A stretch of 64,000 nucleotides of DNA from Saturnia japonica. Lineage: Eukaryota; Arthropoda; Insecta; Lepidoptera; Saturniidae. Position 1 is the stretch's first letter. The number at the start of each line of letters is the position of its first letter. The notes beneath the pieces were generated by a model. That model searched no databases, was not told where the DNA came from, and saw only the letters and a list, made by a program, of their open reading frames with translations. This document shows, piece by piece, positions 55,272 through 64,000 of the stretch. Position numbers and translations under genes: made by a program. Location: the NCBI GenBank assembly GCA_033032175.1, contig CM065308.1:21571590-21635589 (forward strand), read 5' to 3'.

Positions 55272-57221
55272 TTATTGTCTCTGTACTGTGGTTTTCTGGC
55301 GAGCGGTGGTCTCTTCCCCTAAGATTTGTACGTTTCTTATTTGCTTTCTCTGTGGACTGGATGTTGTCATTTCCGTAGGTGGTGCTGGCGTGGGTATAAA
55401 ATCGGGACTGATCGCCAACACCAGCATCTTCAAAAGCAGAGCCTCCCTAATTTCTGGTGGTAAGAACTCCGGCATCTCGTCTATATGGTTACTCGAGGAA
55501 CTGACTGTATCATAAGGTCTTTGGTATCTCCTCCGCGACATGAAACGCTGACTATCATAATTGTTATCATAAATTTGATTCTGATAATCGATTCGATAAT
55601 GCGGTTGATAGGGATAATCATAATCCTCTTGATACCGACTTTGATATCGATAATCATCTCTATAAGGGACCTGATAGGGTACAGGCATCATTTGATCCAT
55701 CAAAGCTTGCAGTCGGTTCTGTCTTAATATCAGAATATGAAGCAAGCGTCGAAGGTCTCTGGTACTTACTGGGGCTCTGATACTACTCATCTCGTCCACT
55801 GGTTCGTATTGTGGTTGCGAAACAACTTGTTGAGATCTATACGGATTGACAAACCTGGCCCGGTAATCCTGGATTAGTACACCTCTTTCGTCTACTGGTA
55901 TTGATATGACCCTCGTTACAGGTCTTACCTCGTATGGTGATGATGAAGCTTCAGGCTTTTCGGAGTGTGGTAATGTTTCTTTTATATATTGAGGATCCAA
56001 TACTTTGTCCTGTAACTCGTATTGGAGAAAGGGCCGCTGGTTTCCAATTGGTACTGCAGCACCAGGATTATCTCTTAAATACTCACGAGTGCGGAACTGT
56101 GCAGATGGGGAAGGCCTTCTATAAACAGGCTGTTGATATGCACGGTCTTCGGGATCTCTAGCGACTGGGATATGGATAACAGGCACCGGATTCGAAGTCA
56201 CAACACCTTCCTGATCAAAAACTCTTCCATTGCTTGCTTCGATTGTAGTCTCTTGTTCTTCTGCTGGAATATGCTGGTAGCGCTGTTGTATCTTCTGCCT
56301 GGCAGCAACTATAGATTGTATAGGTACTAGTCTTTGCCGAGGAGTTGTTGTCGTGAATAAAGGTCTAATAGTTCCAAGTGATATGGGACTTCCATACTCA
56401 TCAGTAGAATCATCACCCACAGACTGTTGTAAACTCAACATGTGATGGTTAGGGCTACTTCTTGACAGTTCTCTGCGGAAATTGTTAACTTTATTAGCAA
56501 CTCCTTCAGGTTCTTCTTCTGATACATGTTCATAAACTGGTTTGACTGTTTGTGGCATTTTTGTTGTCGTTTGCTTGGCATCTAAATCATCTTTTGCTGC
56601 TGACATTGGCTTTAGAATTTGTGTTCTAGTCTTAACAATGTTTTCTCCTTTCGGCTTGTATAGATTAAGAATACTGCTCGTAGTTTCCTCAGTATTCTGT
56701 TTTTCCGTTGTTGAGTCTGTTGTAGTAGTTCTTGAGTTCGAAGCTCGCCTTCTAGGAATAGATTGGATAACTGTACCTCTTGTAGTAAAACTCCGCGATG
56801 GATACACGACAGTCGCGAGAGGCTTCCTTGTTGTAGACGACACAGTTTTGTTCACACGCATGACCATTGCTGGCGTAGTTGGCGTTGTACTCGTTGTTAC
56901 TGGTACAGGAGTATTTTCACTCGTTGAAGAGTACGTCACACGTTTGATCTCCCCGTCTTTATCAATGTAACCGAACGTCCCTTTCACGTTACCGAGGACG
57001 TCTCTGCTCTCGATTTTAAATGTTCCATCGTCGGCTTCGTAACCGATCGTATAGGACCCATCATCATTCAACCGTTTGATCTGTTTCACTATTTCAACTT
57101 TGGTGGGGTCACTTTCACTCGCCTTAAGAATTTCTTTGGTGTTTGTGGTTACGATGGCATCTTTGGTGGTGTTATTCGCAGTAGCGCTAGTGAGACACGC
57201 GATGAGAACGAGGAGGTACAT
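55272..57221 (-). CDS. gene C: intronless cuticular protein with RR domain, 649 aa
   Basis: The start chosen is the ATG at 57221. The open frame extends 45 nt further upstream only to a TTG, and the ATG directly begins a signal peptide (MYLLVLIACLTSATA, 1-15). RR domain about residues 52-99: NDDGSYTIGYEADDGTFKIE, then GTFGYIDKDGEIKRVTY. The usual end of the domain (A-x-GF-x-P) is absent, so it is short. A long disordered Thr/Ser/Pro/Arg-rich middle follows, then a helix-like segment (STRDLRRLLHILILRQNRL), a Tyr/Asp/Arg-rich stretch with many YQ and RY pairs, and a second helix-like segment (PPEIREALLLKMLVLAI) near the C-terminus. It is secreted and probably chitin-binding in cuticle; the tail has no known fold. 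One exon carries everything, unlike genes A, B and D. It is convergent with gene B. Frames on the opposite strand are shadows. Confidence 0.88.
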   Translation of the reverse strand: MYLLVLIACLTSATANNTTKDAIVTTNTKEILKASESDPTKVEIVKQIKRLNDDGSYTIGYEADDGTFKIESRDVLGNVKGTFGYIDKDGEIKRVTYSSTSENTPVPVTTSTTPTTPAMVMRVNKTVSSTTRKPLATVVYPSRSFTTRGTVIQSIPRRRASNSRTTTTDSTTEKQNTEETTSSILNLYKPKGENIVKTRTQILKPMSAAKDDLDAKQTTTKMPQTVKPVYEHVSEEEPEGVANKVNNFRRELSRSSPNHHMLSLQQSVGDDSTDEYGSPISLGTIRPLFTTTTPRQRLVPIQSIVAARQKIQQRYQHIPAEEQETTIEASNGRVFDQEGVVTSNPVPVIHIPVARDPEDRAYQQPVYRRPSPSAQFRTREYLRDNPGAAVPIGNQRPFLQYELQDKVLDPQYIKETLPHSEKPEASSSPYEVRPVTRVISIPVDERGVLIQDYRARFVNPYRSQQVVSQPQYEPVDEMSSIRAPVSTRDLRRLLHILILRQNRLQALMDQMMPVPYQVPYRDDYRYQSRYQEDYDYPYQPHYRIDYQNQIYDNNYDSQRFMSRRRYQRPYDTVSSSSNHIDEMPEFLPPEIREALLLKMLVLAISPDFIPTPAPPTEMTTSSPQRKQIRNVQILGEETTARQKTTVQRQ

Positions 57222-57225
57222 CTCG

Positions 57226-57246
57226 TTAGGACGTTCGAAACGGCAT
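57226..57246 (-). other. short upstream ORF before gene C
   Basis: ATGCCGTTTCGA..., 6 codons plus TAA, out of frame with the main ORF and ending 4 nt before its ATG. If transcription starts near 57255 this uORF is in the 5' UTR and could reduce translation. Confidence 0.5.
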
Positions 57247-57249
57247 GAC

Positions 57250-57290
57250 GTCGGAAGGCTCCGCAAGCGTCCACCACTCCCCTATATAAA
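57250..57290 (-). promoter_or_regulatory. gene C core promoter
   Basis: On the minus strand TTTATATAGG starts at 57290, and TCCGAC (57255-57250) lies about 33 nt after TATATA, matching the layout of the gene B promoter. Confidence 0.6.
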
Positions 57291-57299
57291 ATATCGCCC

Positions 57300-58289
57300 C
57301 ACTAACGACCTCGTCTGTGCGAACGGCTTGCGCAAACCCCACCTATTGTTGTCACAGTATTATCTGAAAAGGAAAATCTTTTTTCTGTGCGCCTACATAT
57401 TTCTCTAAGACACTGATTGTTTAATTTAACGTAAAGTTTTGTGAAACTTGTGTAGTATGTGTACAAATTAGTTACTTTAGTCTTGTGTACGGCGTAGGCT
57501 TATAGTAATTGAATTTCCTTCATAGATCATCAATCATTTGTTTTATTCATTTGTTTACCAATATGTTGAGAATGAATGGAAAGGTTTCGTATCTGCTCAC
57601 ACGGTCGTCAATGTCACATTCAAGAAAAAATTAGGTCATCGTAAAATTAATTGCAAAACATTAATATTCACAGATATCAATTGCTCTTTAAATATCCTTC
57701 ACTTAACATGGGAGTCTTGAGACTCAAGTAAGGCATTGTTTTTAGTGTTTTTTTCATCCCATTCCAATTGGTTTCCATTGGCGCTTCAACTCAGTGGAAA
57801 TCAATCAATAATCCATGTTTATACTAGTTAAATTTGTACAGTATGGGCATCAATTTTATCAAGAACATTTGATTTCAGATTTGACATCATAACTTCAAAC
57901 AGCGTCGTTATGTGGTTCGAATTTACTATAATATGAACTTCTGTATTTCTTTCATAAGAAATACATTAAATAATTTTTTTATCTATTTAATTTATTAATA
58001 AAATTTGACCAAGATTTACGAGATTTCTGATAAATATGAACCAAGCAAATGTGATACTATTTGTAGGTGTTTATGGCGCTATATGTATGTACTGTGAGCA
58101 GTTAAAGTAAATAAATAACGGAAAAAAGTGAACATAGTATAATTATTGTAAAAATAGAAAGTAAACTAACTATAACAAATCAAATAAACTATTTTTTTAT
58201 ACTTCTTTTTTTAAATAGTTTACTTAGTACTTGTAAACGACAGGCATAGTGTCAATTCTAGAAATAAGGAATCTCTTAGACTTACTAAG
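57300..58289. other. upstream region of gene C, no gene
   Basis: 57300-57420 is fairly GC-rich (GGTTTGCGCAAG reading minus) and is the likely proximal promoter. Beyond it the sequence is AT-rich with no exon. Confidence 0.35.
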
Positions 58290-58420
58290 TCATATAAAAG
58301 TTATTAAGCATTTGTGTTAGGTTCTATAATTATAATTATATAACTTCCTAAGCACATTACCGATATGCCGAGACAATGAGTTCAAGAATCATCTAAAGTA
58401 ATTTTATTGTCGAAATATTA
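58290..58420 (+). mobile_element. LINE family A fragment
   Basis: GTGTTAGGTTCTATAATTAT, CTTCCTAAGCACATTACCGA and GAGTTCAAGAATCATCTAAA. The 3' UTR part is missing. Confidence 0.6.
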
Positions 58421-58985
58421 ATGTAAAACAAAGCACGTTCATTTAACAGTTTCAGTAACAACAATAATTTTTAATGGTTTCTAATTTCTAATATTCCGGA
58501 ATGAAAACTTTATTTAATAAATATCATTCCTGATTTTTAGAACTCTCTGTAACACCACCAGTCTATATTACTTCCTTCCTCGAAGTTTATGTAAATTCCT
58601 ATTTCGTTATGTTATGCTTAACAGACATTCAGCAAACAAATTTGACAAACAAAAAAAGCAAAAGAAAACATATAGCCATAGGCAGTCCTTCTTATATTAT
58701 TTTTAAAATATATCCAATTTTAGAGGAGGAAACAGGGGAATTCGAAATTAAGATTACATCTACTTTATTCCGAGCTGCAGTTGTCTCTCTCGCGCCCTAT
58801 TCGGTCATTTTGGGTAGGTACAACGTGACAGCAATATATTTCTGTTAAAACATATTCTTCATTTGTCTTGCCGAACACGTTTCCTCTTAACCCTCAGGTA
58901 GGTAATAGGGCAGTGAAAATTATAGGCAATCCATTTTGTCATCCAATAGACATCCAACAAACCGTTACAAGCGTTTTATTAATAA

Positions 58986-59510
58986 AACTAGCTGTGCCCG
59001 CGGCTTCACTCACGTCGACTCCGGAATGCCCGCGCGAATCATTCTCCCCGCTCCCGGTTATTTTGAAGACAAAAATGATTATTGTGGGTGTTCCTTAGAA
59101 GATAGATATATATATTCTCGCTGACTTTTTTGCAGATCTTTTTAATGTCTACAATTATTTTTTTACATTAATTTGCTATATCTCTTATGATTTAGTCTGC
59201 GTAACCCATTTAAGCGCCCGAATTGATTCACCATGACCAGTTTTTTTATTTGTACGGAACCCTAATTCCTTTTCTAAAATAAAAGTAACCTAAGTAACTT
59301 CCTATAAAATCAGCTAACTACCAGTGAAAGTCCCGTCAAAATCGGTCCAACCGTTTCGGAGATTACCCGGAACAAACAGATAGACAGACAGACAAAAATA
59401 AAAATAAATAGGTTTTTTGTTATAGGTATCGTATATACGTTCATATACATTTAGTAAAACTCTGTTATTCTAACATTACAAACAGACAAATTTTATTAAT
59501 TGTATAGATT
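58986..59510 (+). mobile_element. Lep-type repeat (family 5), best copy
   Basis: ACTAGCTGTGCCCGCGGCTT start, CGCTCCCGGTTATTTTGAAG, CCAACCGTTTCGGAGATTAC and the ATTACAAACAGACAAATTTT end. It is the least decayed family 5 member here. ORFs overlapping it are accidental. Confidence 0.75.
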
Positions 59511-59839
59511 AGAAACATGCATTAGCCAGCCCTTTCTTATAGCGTTAAGTATTGCATCATAGGAAATTACAGTATCGTGGGAAATGCGTTATACAATTTT
59601 GTACATAGTATATAGAGTTCTTTACTTAACATTTGTCATTTATAAGCAGTTATTATGCATTTTACTTGTTTGCAAATGTGGTTTTAATAACAATACCGAA
59701 GTTATTATAACTCAATAAATATGTACTATTTGATGAGGACAAAGTTTGAATTTTGTTTATTTTGTATTTCGTTAATAAGCTGACTTCGGGTAAGTTACGA
59801 TTTACGTAAGTTATAAAAAAGGAAAATTTATTTTGAGAT

Positions 59840-60160
59840 TTGTCTCTGCTTGGGGCAGTCCGACTGGTGGAATACCTCCGCCCTACAGAAGATCACAGCA
59901 GCCAAATAATCTTGAGTTATTTTCCCACGGGAAATAGGATTTCGGAGCTCCTCAGGGAAGGAGGGTTCAAGATAGGTATCGCACTGCCCAGTGAACACGT
60001 TACCTTACTTTGACATCACATTCACATCAGGACGATGTCAAATACAGGTCGCGTTTTCACTGGGTAGTGATACCTATTACAAGGGTCCATAGGTTACGGT
60101 ACTCGCTTACCATCAGACGAGGCATATGCTTATTTCCCACATTAGTTTTATAAAAAAGGT
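59840..60160 (-). repeat. repeat family 3 with a fold-back insertion
   Basis: Inverted copy: GTCTCTGCTTGGGGCAGTCC, CAGCCAAATAATCTTGAG and TAGGTTACGGTACTCGCTTA. It is split by the palindromic element at 59972-60077. Confidence 0.65.
59972..60077. mobile_element. 106-bp fold-back element (MITE-like)
   Basis: ATAGGTATCGCACTGCCCAG pairs with CTGGGTAGTGATACCTAT, and inside them TTTGACATC (60009-60017) pairs with GATGTCAAA. The flanks TTCAAG and TACAAG may be a target duplication. Confidence 0.65.
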
Positions 60161-61680
60161 GTAATTACTATTTTAGTTATATTTATACCAAGTGTTTAAA
60201 AGAAACTAACATCTACTCGCTTTCTTCAGGGAGTTGTAAGAAAAAATGTAAAAAGTAAAGAATATTTCGAAAATTAAGTTTCTTATTAATAGTCTGATAA
60301 CAGTCACGTATATTATATAAGTAGTTATTTCCGCCCAAAAAAACTACATCAAAATCGGTTCAGCCGTTTACGAACTATGACACACAGATAAACAGATACA
60401 CACGTTAAACTTAAAACACCCCTATTGTTTGCGTCGGGGGTAAAAAAGTATAGTTGACAACCCTATATTATATATTAGTTATATTATGTTTTACAACTAT
60501 TCAATGAACAACGAGTCATCTTTATTAGAAGTTTTCTTCAGGGTATAGACCGAATAAAAGGCGATTTTTTTTTTACAACTGACTACACTGTTAGCCTTAG
60601 GTGCCCTAAAGCCGCCTAGGCTTTTACAGCTTCACCGCCTTTTAGGAGACTCATGTTATTCCACAATTTTGTAAAAATTCTTCTAGAGTTCATTTTAGCG
60701 CCATCTAGTATTAAGTATATTACTAAATCTTAAATATATAACTAAAAGTGTTTTGTTTATTCTTGAATATATTGTATTTGTAAAATTGCTTTAATTGATA
60801 TTTTAATGGACTAAATATGAATCGTATTTGAAGTAGACGCTCCTTGTGGATGTCAAAGTATGTCTGGTTTAAAAAAAAAAGTTGTCTGTGTTTAACTAAT
60901 ATTCGATATATCTTGAGCTTAGTTCCTGCCTAACATCTGGTAGTACGGACGTGTTCATTGCTGCATTCATATCAAAACAAACAAATATTATCTTATTATC
61001 AGAATTACCGTATACAATATATATTTTACCTAAATATTTATTAGAGCGCCATCTTTTGAAACTAGTAAACACTTTGCACTAAACATGTACAATTTGGTTT
61101 TTATAATAAGTAATTTCTGTTTGACCTTACATTAACTTGTAGGAGAATGCGGTAGTGTTAGACGTGTTAGTATTAAACATTTTAATCTTATTCATTGAAT
61201 GTAAAGGCAAAACGGATTGGTTTCTGAAGATATCTGCTTCGGTTTCAGCGATTTAATCGACGATACTAATAAAGGATGGATTCAACAATAATGCGTCTCG
61301 ACACTTGAATTATGTATTTAAGTATTTATATTTATATTTTGTAACTCTTGCTGATTGAATTGATAAATTTCAATTGTGTGACAGATGTAGTAATAATATT
61401 TACAAAGACAAATTGTCAGCCAGCCTGTTAAGTACAAATAGATCGCGGCTAAACAAAAAACTATTAGTTGCGTTTAGTCGCCACAATAATAATTAACAGA
61501 TAAACCAAATTAGTAAAAAGTAACTATCACGAGTTTCTTGCACACAATTTTTTCTTGAATTACTTGAAAATATAGCAGGGAACTCAAATAATCCAAAAAA
61601 ATTCCTAGCTCTGCCATCTAGTGGACATAATAAAGAACTAATAGATTTGTCACTGTTCTATTACAATAAACAGATTAATA
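60161..61680. other. intergenic, no gene
   Basis: Repeat-like pieces only (AAAATCGGTTCAGCCGTTTA at 60352, CTGTTAGCCTTAGGTGCCCT at 60589). No exon supported. Confidence 0.35.
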
Positions 61681-61713
61681 ATTAGTTTCCGCGCCGCTTC
61701 AACTAGATGCCGT

Positions 61714-61763
61714 CGGCGTACTATAAAAAAGCGGCAATCAAAGCTACGCCGAACCGGCGTACT
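61714..61763 (+). promoter_or_regulatory. orphan TATA-type promoter candidate
   Basis: TATAAAAAA at 61722-61730 is flanked by two copies of CGGCGTACT (61714-61722 and 61755-61763) in a short GC-rich island. No credible ORF follows on the plus strand, so a non-coding RNA or a first exon of an unplaced gene is possible. Confidence 0.35.
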
Positions 61764-62519
61764 CGTGTTAGAGATATACCGACAATACTGATAGATTCAC
61801 AAACTTAATTTCAAATAGTTACTACACACTACGATATTAAGTTGCCGTATTCTAGGAGATATTGTTTTTAGGTAGCGCAGTATCTATTTGAAGCGCTAGA
61901 GTAAACCAATCATTAATCTATGATAGTATTTATTGTAGGCATGGGTTTTCGGTAGCCCACATACAACATTACACACAATATGTACATACATACGTGCACA
62001 ACCACACAGGTATATAGGTCCTATAAGGGACCTTTTTTTTCTTTTTTTGCTCTAGTTAGTGTAGAAATACTTTTCAATCACTAAATACTCATACACATGG
62101 TTCCTTTCTTCCTCCCAGGAGGAAGGGCACGTGTCTATATGTATATGTTAGTTAGCTCAAACTGTAAGAGTAGAGAATTAGCTAGATCGCGACAACTGCC
62201 TAAGCCGAGGTCCTGGCAATCTTGTTGTCCTTACTTTCGCGGCTGAGTGACCTATGACTTTGTTATAACTGATGTCGGAAAAGAGACTTTTGCTTAGCAG
62301 TGTAATAGTATCAGCCTACAGGCTAACCTTACAAATATTATAAAACAGGGTTGTAGATGCTATCAGTAGAACTTTAAATAATATACACGCATTTATTCAT
62401 ATTATAAAAAATATAATTTATTATTTCAAACAAAAAGAAATACAAATTACCACTTGCTTATTGTACGAGTGTTTCCGACCACGCCGTGGACTGTCGCGCT
62501 CACAAATCATTTCGTTCGT
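61764..62519. other. downstream of gene D, no gene
   Basis: No exon seen. Short repeats (ACATACATACGTGCAC near 61984) only. Confidence 0.3.
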
Positions 62520-62525
62520 TTTATT
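62520..62525 (-). terminator. possible poly(A) signal of gene D
   Basis: TTTATT on the plus strand is AATAAA for gene D, about 195 nt past its stop. Confidence 0.4.
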
Positions 62526-62720
62526 TTTAACTTAAATATTACTACATTTACGTTAAGGTACTGATTAGACATTTATGTACACGACGCCAGATGGCGCCAC
62601 TAACCAACTTGACCACTCGACTGGACTATCCGACCGGCCAGTTTTGAGACTTGTACTGTATATGGCCTAGAGACTGGGGCCGGCCGATAATCGATTACCT
62701 AAGTTTAATCTAAGCTTAAA

Positions 62721-63941
62721 TTAGTATTCGATTCCATGCCCTCTGAGGAAGGCATCGATCTGTCCAGAGGATACTTGCTCTGTACCACGAGGTACGTAGT
62801 AGTACTGGGCCGCTGGAGCCGCTCGCTGTGGGACCGGGGCAGGCTGGGCTTGCGCTTGCGCTTGCGCCGCTAGTCTTTGCGCCTGAGCTCGTGCTGCAGC
62901 GCGGTCCCTCTGCAGCTGACTCTGCTGCAATTGCTGTTGTTGGGCGAACAATTGTTGCGAGTTCTGAAATTGCTGCTCGGATTGCTGCCTCTGATAAGCC
63001 TCCTGCGGTGCTTGCTGGATTTGGTGTCTATATAAAGGAGCGTTCGAAGCTGGAGAGGAAGGTACCGATGGAATCTGAGGAGATGGAATGAACGGCCTCT
63101 GCGGTTGGACTTGCTGTTGAGCGACGTACGGCTGCAATCTCTGATTCAAATTTAACTCTCCCTTCGTTTGAGGCAATGCCTGATATAATTGAGTATCATA
63201 CTGCCCGCTCGACGGGTCGTAGACTAGTTCAGTGGAATACAGAGGATTCCCGCTGGCGGTCGATTTAGTTGGAGACGCGGTGGCTGAAGTGGAGCCGTGT
63301 AACTGGTTATCATGGTGGAACTTGGCGAATTCAGCGGCGAAATCGATCTGACCAGGTCTCGCGGTTGTACCGATCGGTGATGGGGATGGAGAGTAGTTGG
63401 GCTCGGGGCTGTACTGGATCTGTGGCTTCGGAGTCACTTGTATGAAAGGTTGTTGCGGTCTGAACGTTGTCGCGGGTGGAAGAGCTCTGGCAGTGGTTAC
63501 AGGGAGCGGGCGGGGAGTGATCGCAATAGGCTGCGGCTGATAAGCCGGTCTTCTAGGTGCTGGACGCTGGACAACTCTTTGTCTGATATGCTGCAGAGGC
63601 TCGTCTTCAACTTCATCCTCGTCGGCGTCTCTGAAGTCGTTCTGGAAGTAAGTTGTTGCTGGTCGTTGTGTCGTTGGTCTGGGAGCAGGTCTTGTCGGAT
63701 AGTTGGGTATTCCGTCGTCGCGTTCTGCAGATTCTGGCGCTTGTGCTTCGGGTTCGTCTTCTTCATTGGGCTTGTTCGGGTCACAGGGATTACCTGACAC
63801 GTAGGTGAACTCTCGTTTGTTGCCGTCGGGATCGATGTAGCCATATTTTCCGCGGACCACGCAGTCGGTACCTCTGGTCTCCTCCTTGAATGAGCCGTCG
63901 GCAGCTTCGTAACCGAATGTAAAGCTGCCGTCATCGTTGAC
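62721..63941 (-). CDS. gene D: cuticular protein with RR domain, last exon (5' part outside window)
   Basis: The exon begins at 63941 after a good acceptor (ATTTCAG on the minus strand). The open frame upstream of it is intron, so the apparent Met at 63974 is not the start. 406 residues are visible. RR domain: residues 1-50 (VNDDGSFTFGYEAADGSFKE, then GKYGYIDPDGNKREFTYVSG). Two cysteines bracket the core, C27 (GTDCVVRG) and C53 (GNPCDPNKP); cysteine is rare in RR proteins. After an acidic/Pro linker come Pro/Arg/Thr-rich sequence, a motif ELVYDPSSGQYDTQLYQALP, a Gln-rich then Ala/Gln-rich stretch that could form helix, and the end GQIDAFLRGHGIEY. It is a likely secreted chitin-binding cuticle component. 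The signal-peptide exon must lie beyond 64000. Overlapping frames are shadows. Confidence 0.88.
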   Translation of the reverse strand, partial: VNDDGSFTFGYEAADGSFKEETRGTDCVVRGKYGYIDPDGNKREFTYVSGNPCDPNKPNEEDEPEAQAPESAERDDGIPNYPTRPAPRPTTQRPATTYFQNDFRDADEDEVEDEPLQHIRQRVVQRPAPRRPAYQPQPIAITPRPLPVTTARALPPATTFRPQQPFIQVTPKPQIQYSPEPNYSPSPSPIGTTARPGQIDFAAEFAKFHHDNQLHGSTSATASPTKSTASGNPLYSTELVYDPSSGQYDTQLYQALPQTKGELNLNQRLQPYVAQQQVQPQRPFIPSPQIPSVPSSPASNAPLYRHQIQQAPQEAYQRQQSEQQFQNSQQLFAQQQQLQQSQLQRDRAAARAQAQRLAAQAQAQAQPAPVPQRAAPAAQYYYVPRGTEQVSSGQIDAFLRGHGIEY

Positions 63942-64000
63942 CTGAAATATTGTAAAAAAATTCGTTGAGACCAATTTCGACCATCTAGACCCACCCCAGC
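63942..64000 (-). other. intron of gene D, cut by window end
   Basis: Pyrimidine-rich tract and acceptor for exon 63941-62721. Confidence 0.7.

Noticed and set aside
56542..56970. 142-codon plus-strand ORF inside gene C
   Set aside because: Antisense shadow of the Thr/Ser/Arg-rich tail; no family match.
57222..57266. Longer start for gene C (15 extra residues)
   Set aside because: It begins at TTG, not ATG, and would bury the signal peptide; the first in-frame ATG is at 57221.
63942..63974. Met at 63974 as start of gene D
   Set aside because: A splice acceptor lies right before the RR domain and no signal peptide is present, so this is intron.
1..64000. CRISPR array, bacterial operon or viral gene cluster
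   Set aside because: Repeats are dispersed, not spaced regularly; genes have introns and TATA boxes; no viral gene set was seen.

Overview
The window looks like nuclear DNA of a lepidopteran insect. It is AT-rich, its genes have GT-AG introns, it contains four cuticular-protein genes of the Rebers-Riddiford (RR, chitin_bind_4) type, and most of the rest is interspersed repeats of kinds typical of moths and butterflies. The species cannot be told from the sequence.

Layout. (1) 1-7067 is intergenic sequence or the unresolved first intron of gene A: repeats, a Helitron-like helicase remnant and an almost perfect 79-bp inverted repeat. (2) Gene A (+) has two visible coding exons, 7068-7338 and 11186-11892. 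Its signal-peptide exon was not found. The 3.8-kb intron between them carries a LINE reverse-transcriptase relic and a complete Tc1/mariner-type element (9184-10486) with an intact 359-aa transposase. (3) 11893-37060 is about 25 kb without a convincing host gene, filled with SINEs, LINE 3' ends, Lep-type elements and a dead mariner (34985-36262) inserted in a LINE copy. (4) Gene B (+) has six coding exons from 37112 to 52503 (318 aa), a TATA box at 37068 and a 9.8-kb first intron. (5) Gene C (-), 57221-55272, is a 649-aa RR protein without introns, convergent with gene B. (6) Gene D (-), 63941-62721, is the 3' part of another RR protein; its 5' exons lie beyond the window.

Genes A and B share an extended motif before and in the RR domain (PVPILKQIN, then DGSY-x-YGYEAADGSFKIETK) and are probably tandem paralogs. 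C and D carry more divergent RR domains. All four combine a secretion signal (seen in B and C, partly in A, outside the window for D) with a chitin-binding domain and a long Gln/Pro/Tyr-rich or disordered tail, which fits secreted structural proteins of the exoskeleton.

I found no CRISPR array, bacterial operon or clearly new multi-gene system. The items most worth a second look are the intact transposon, the near-perfect hairpin, the SINE and LINE that share a 3' tail, the cysteine pair in gene D, the missing introns of gene C, and repeated palindromic sites beside the gene B promoter. Repeat boundaries were judged by eye and are good to roughly 10-20 bp.
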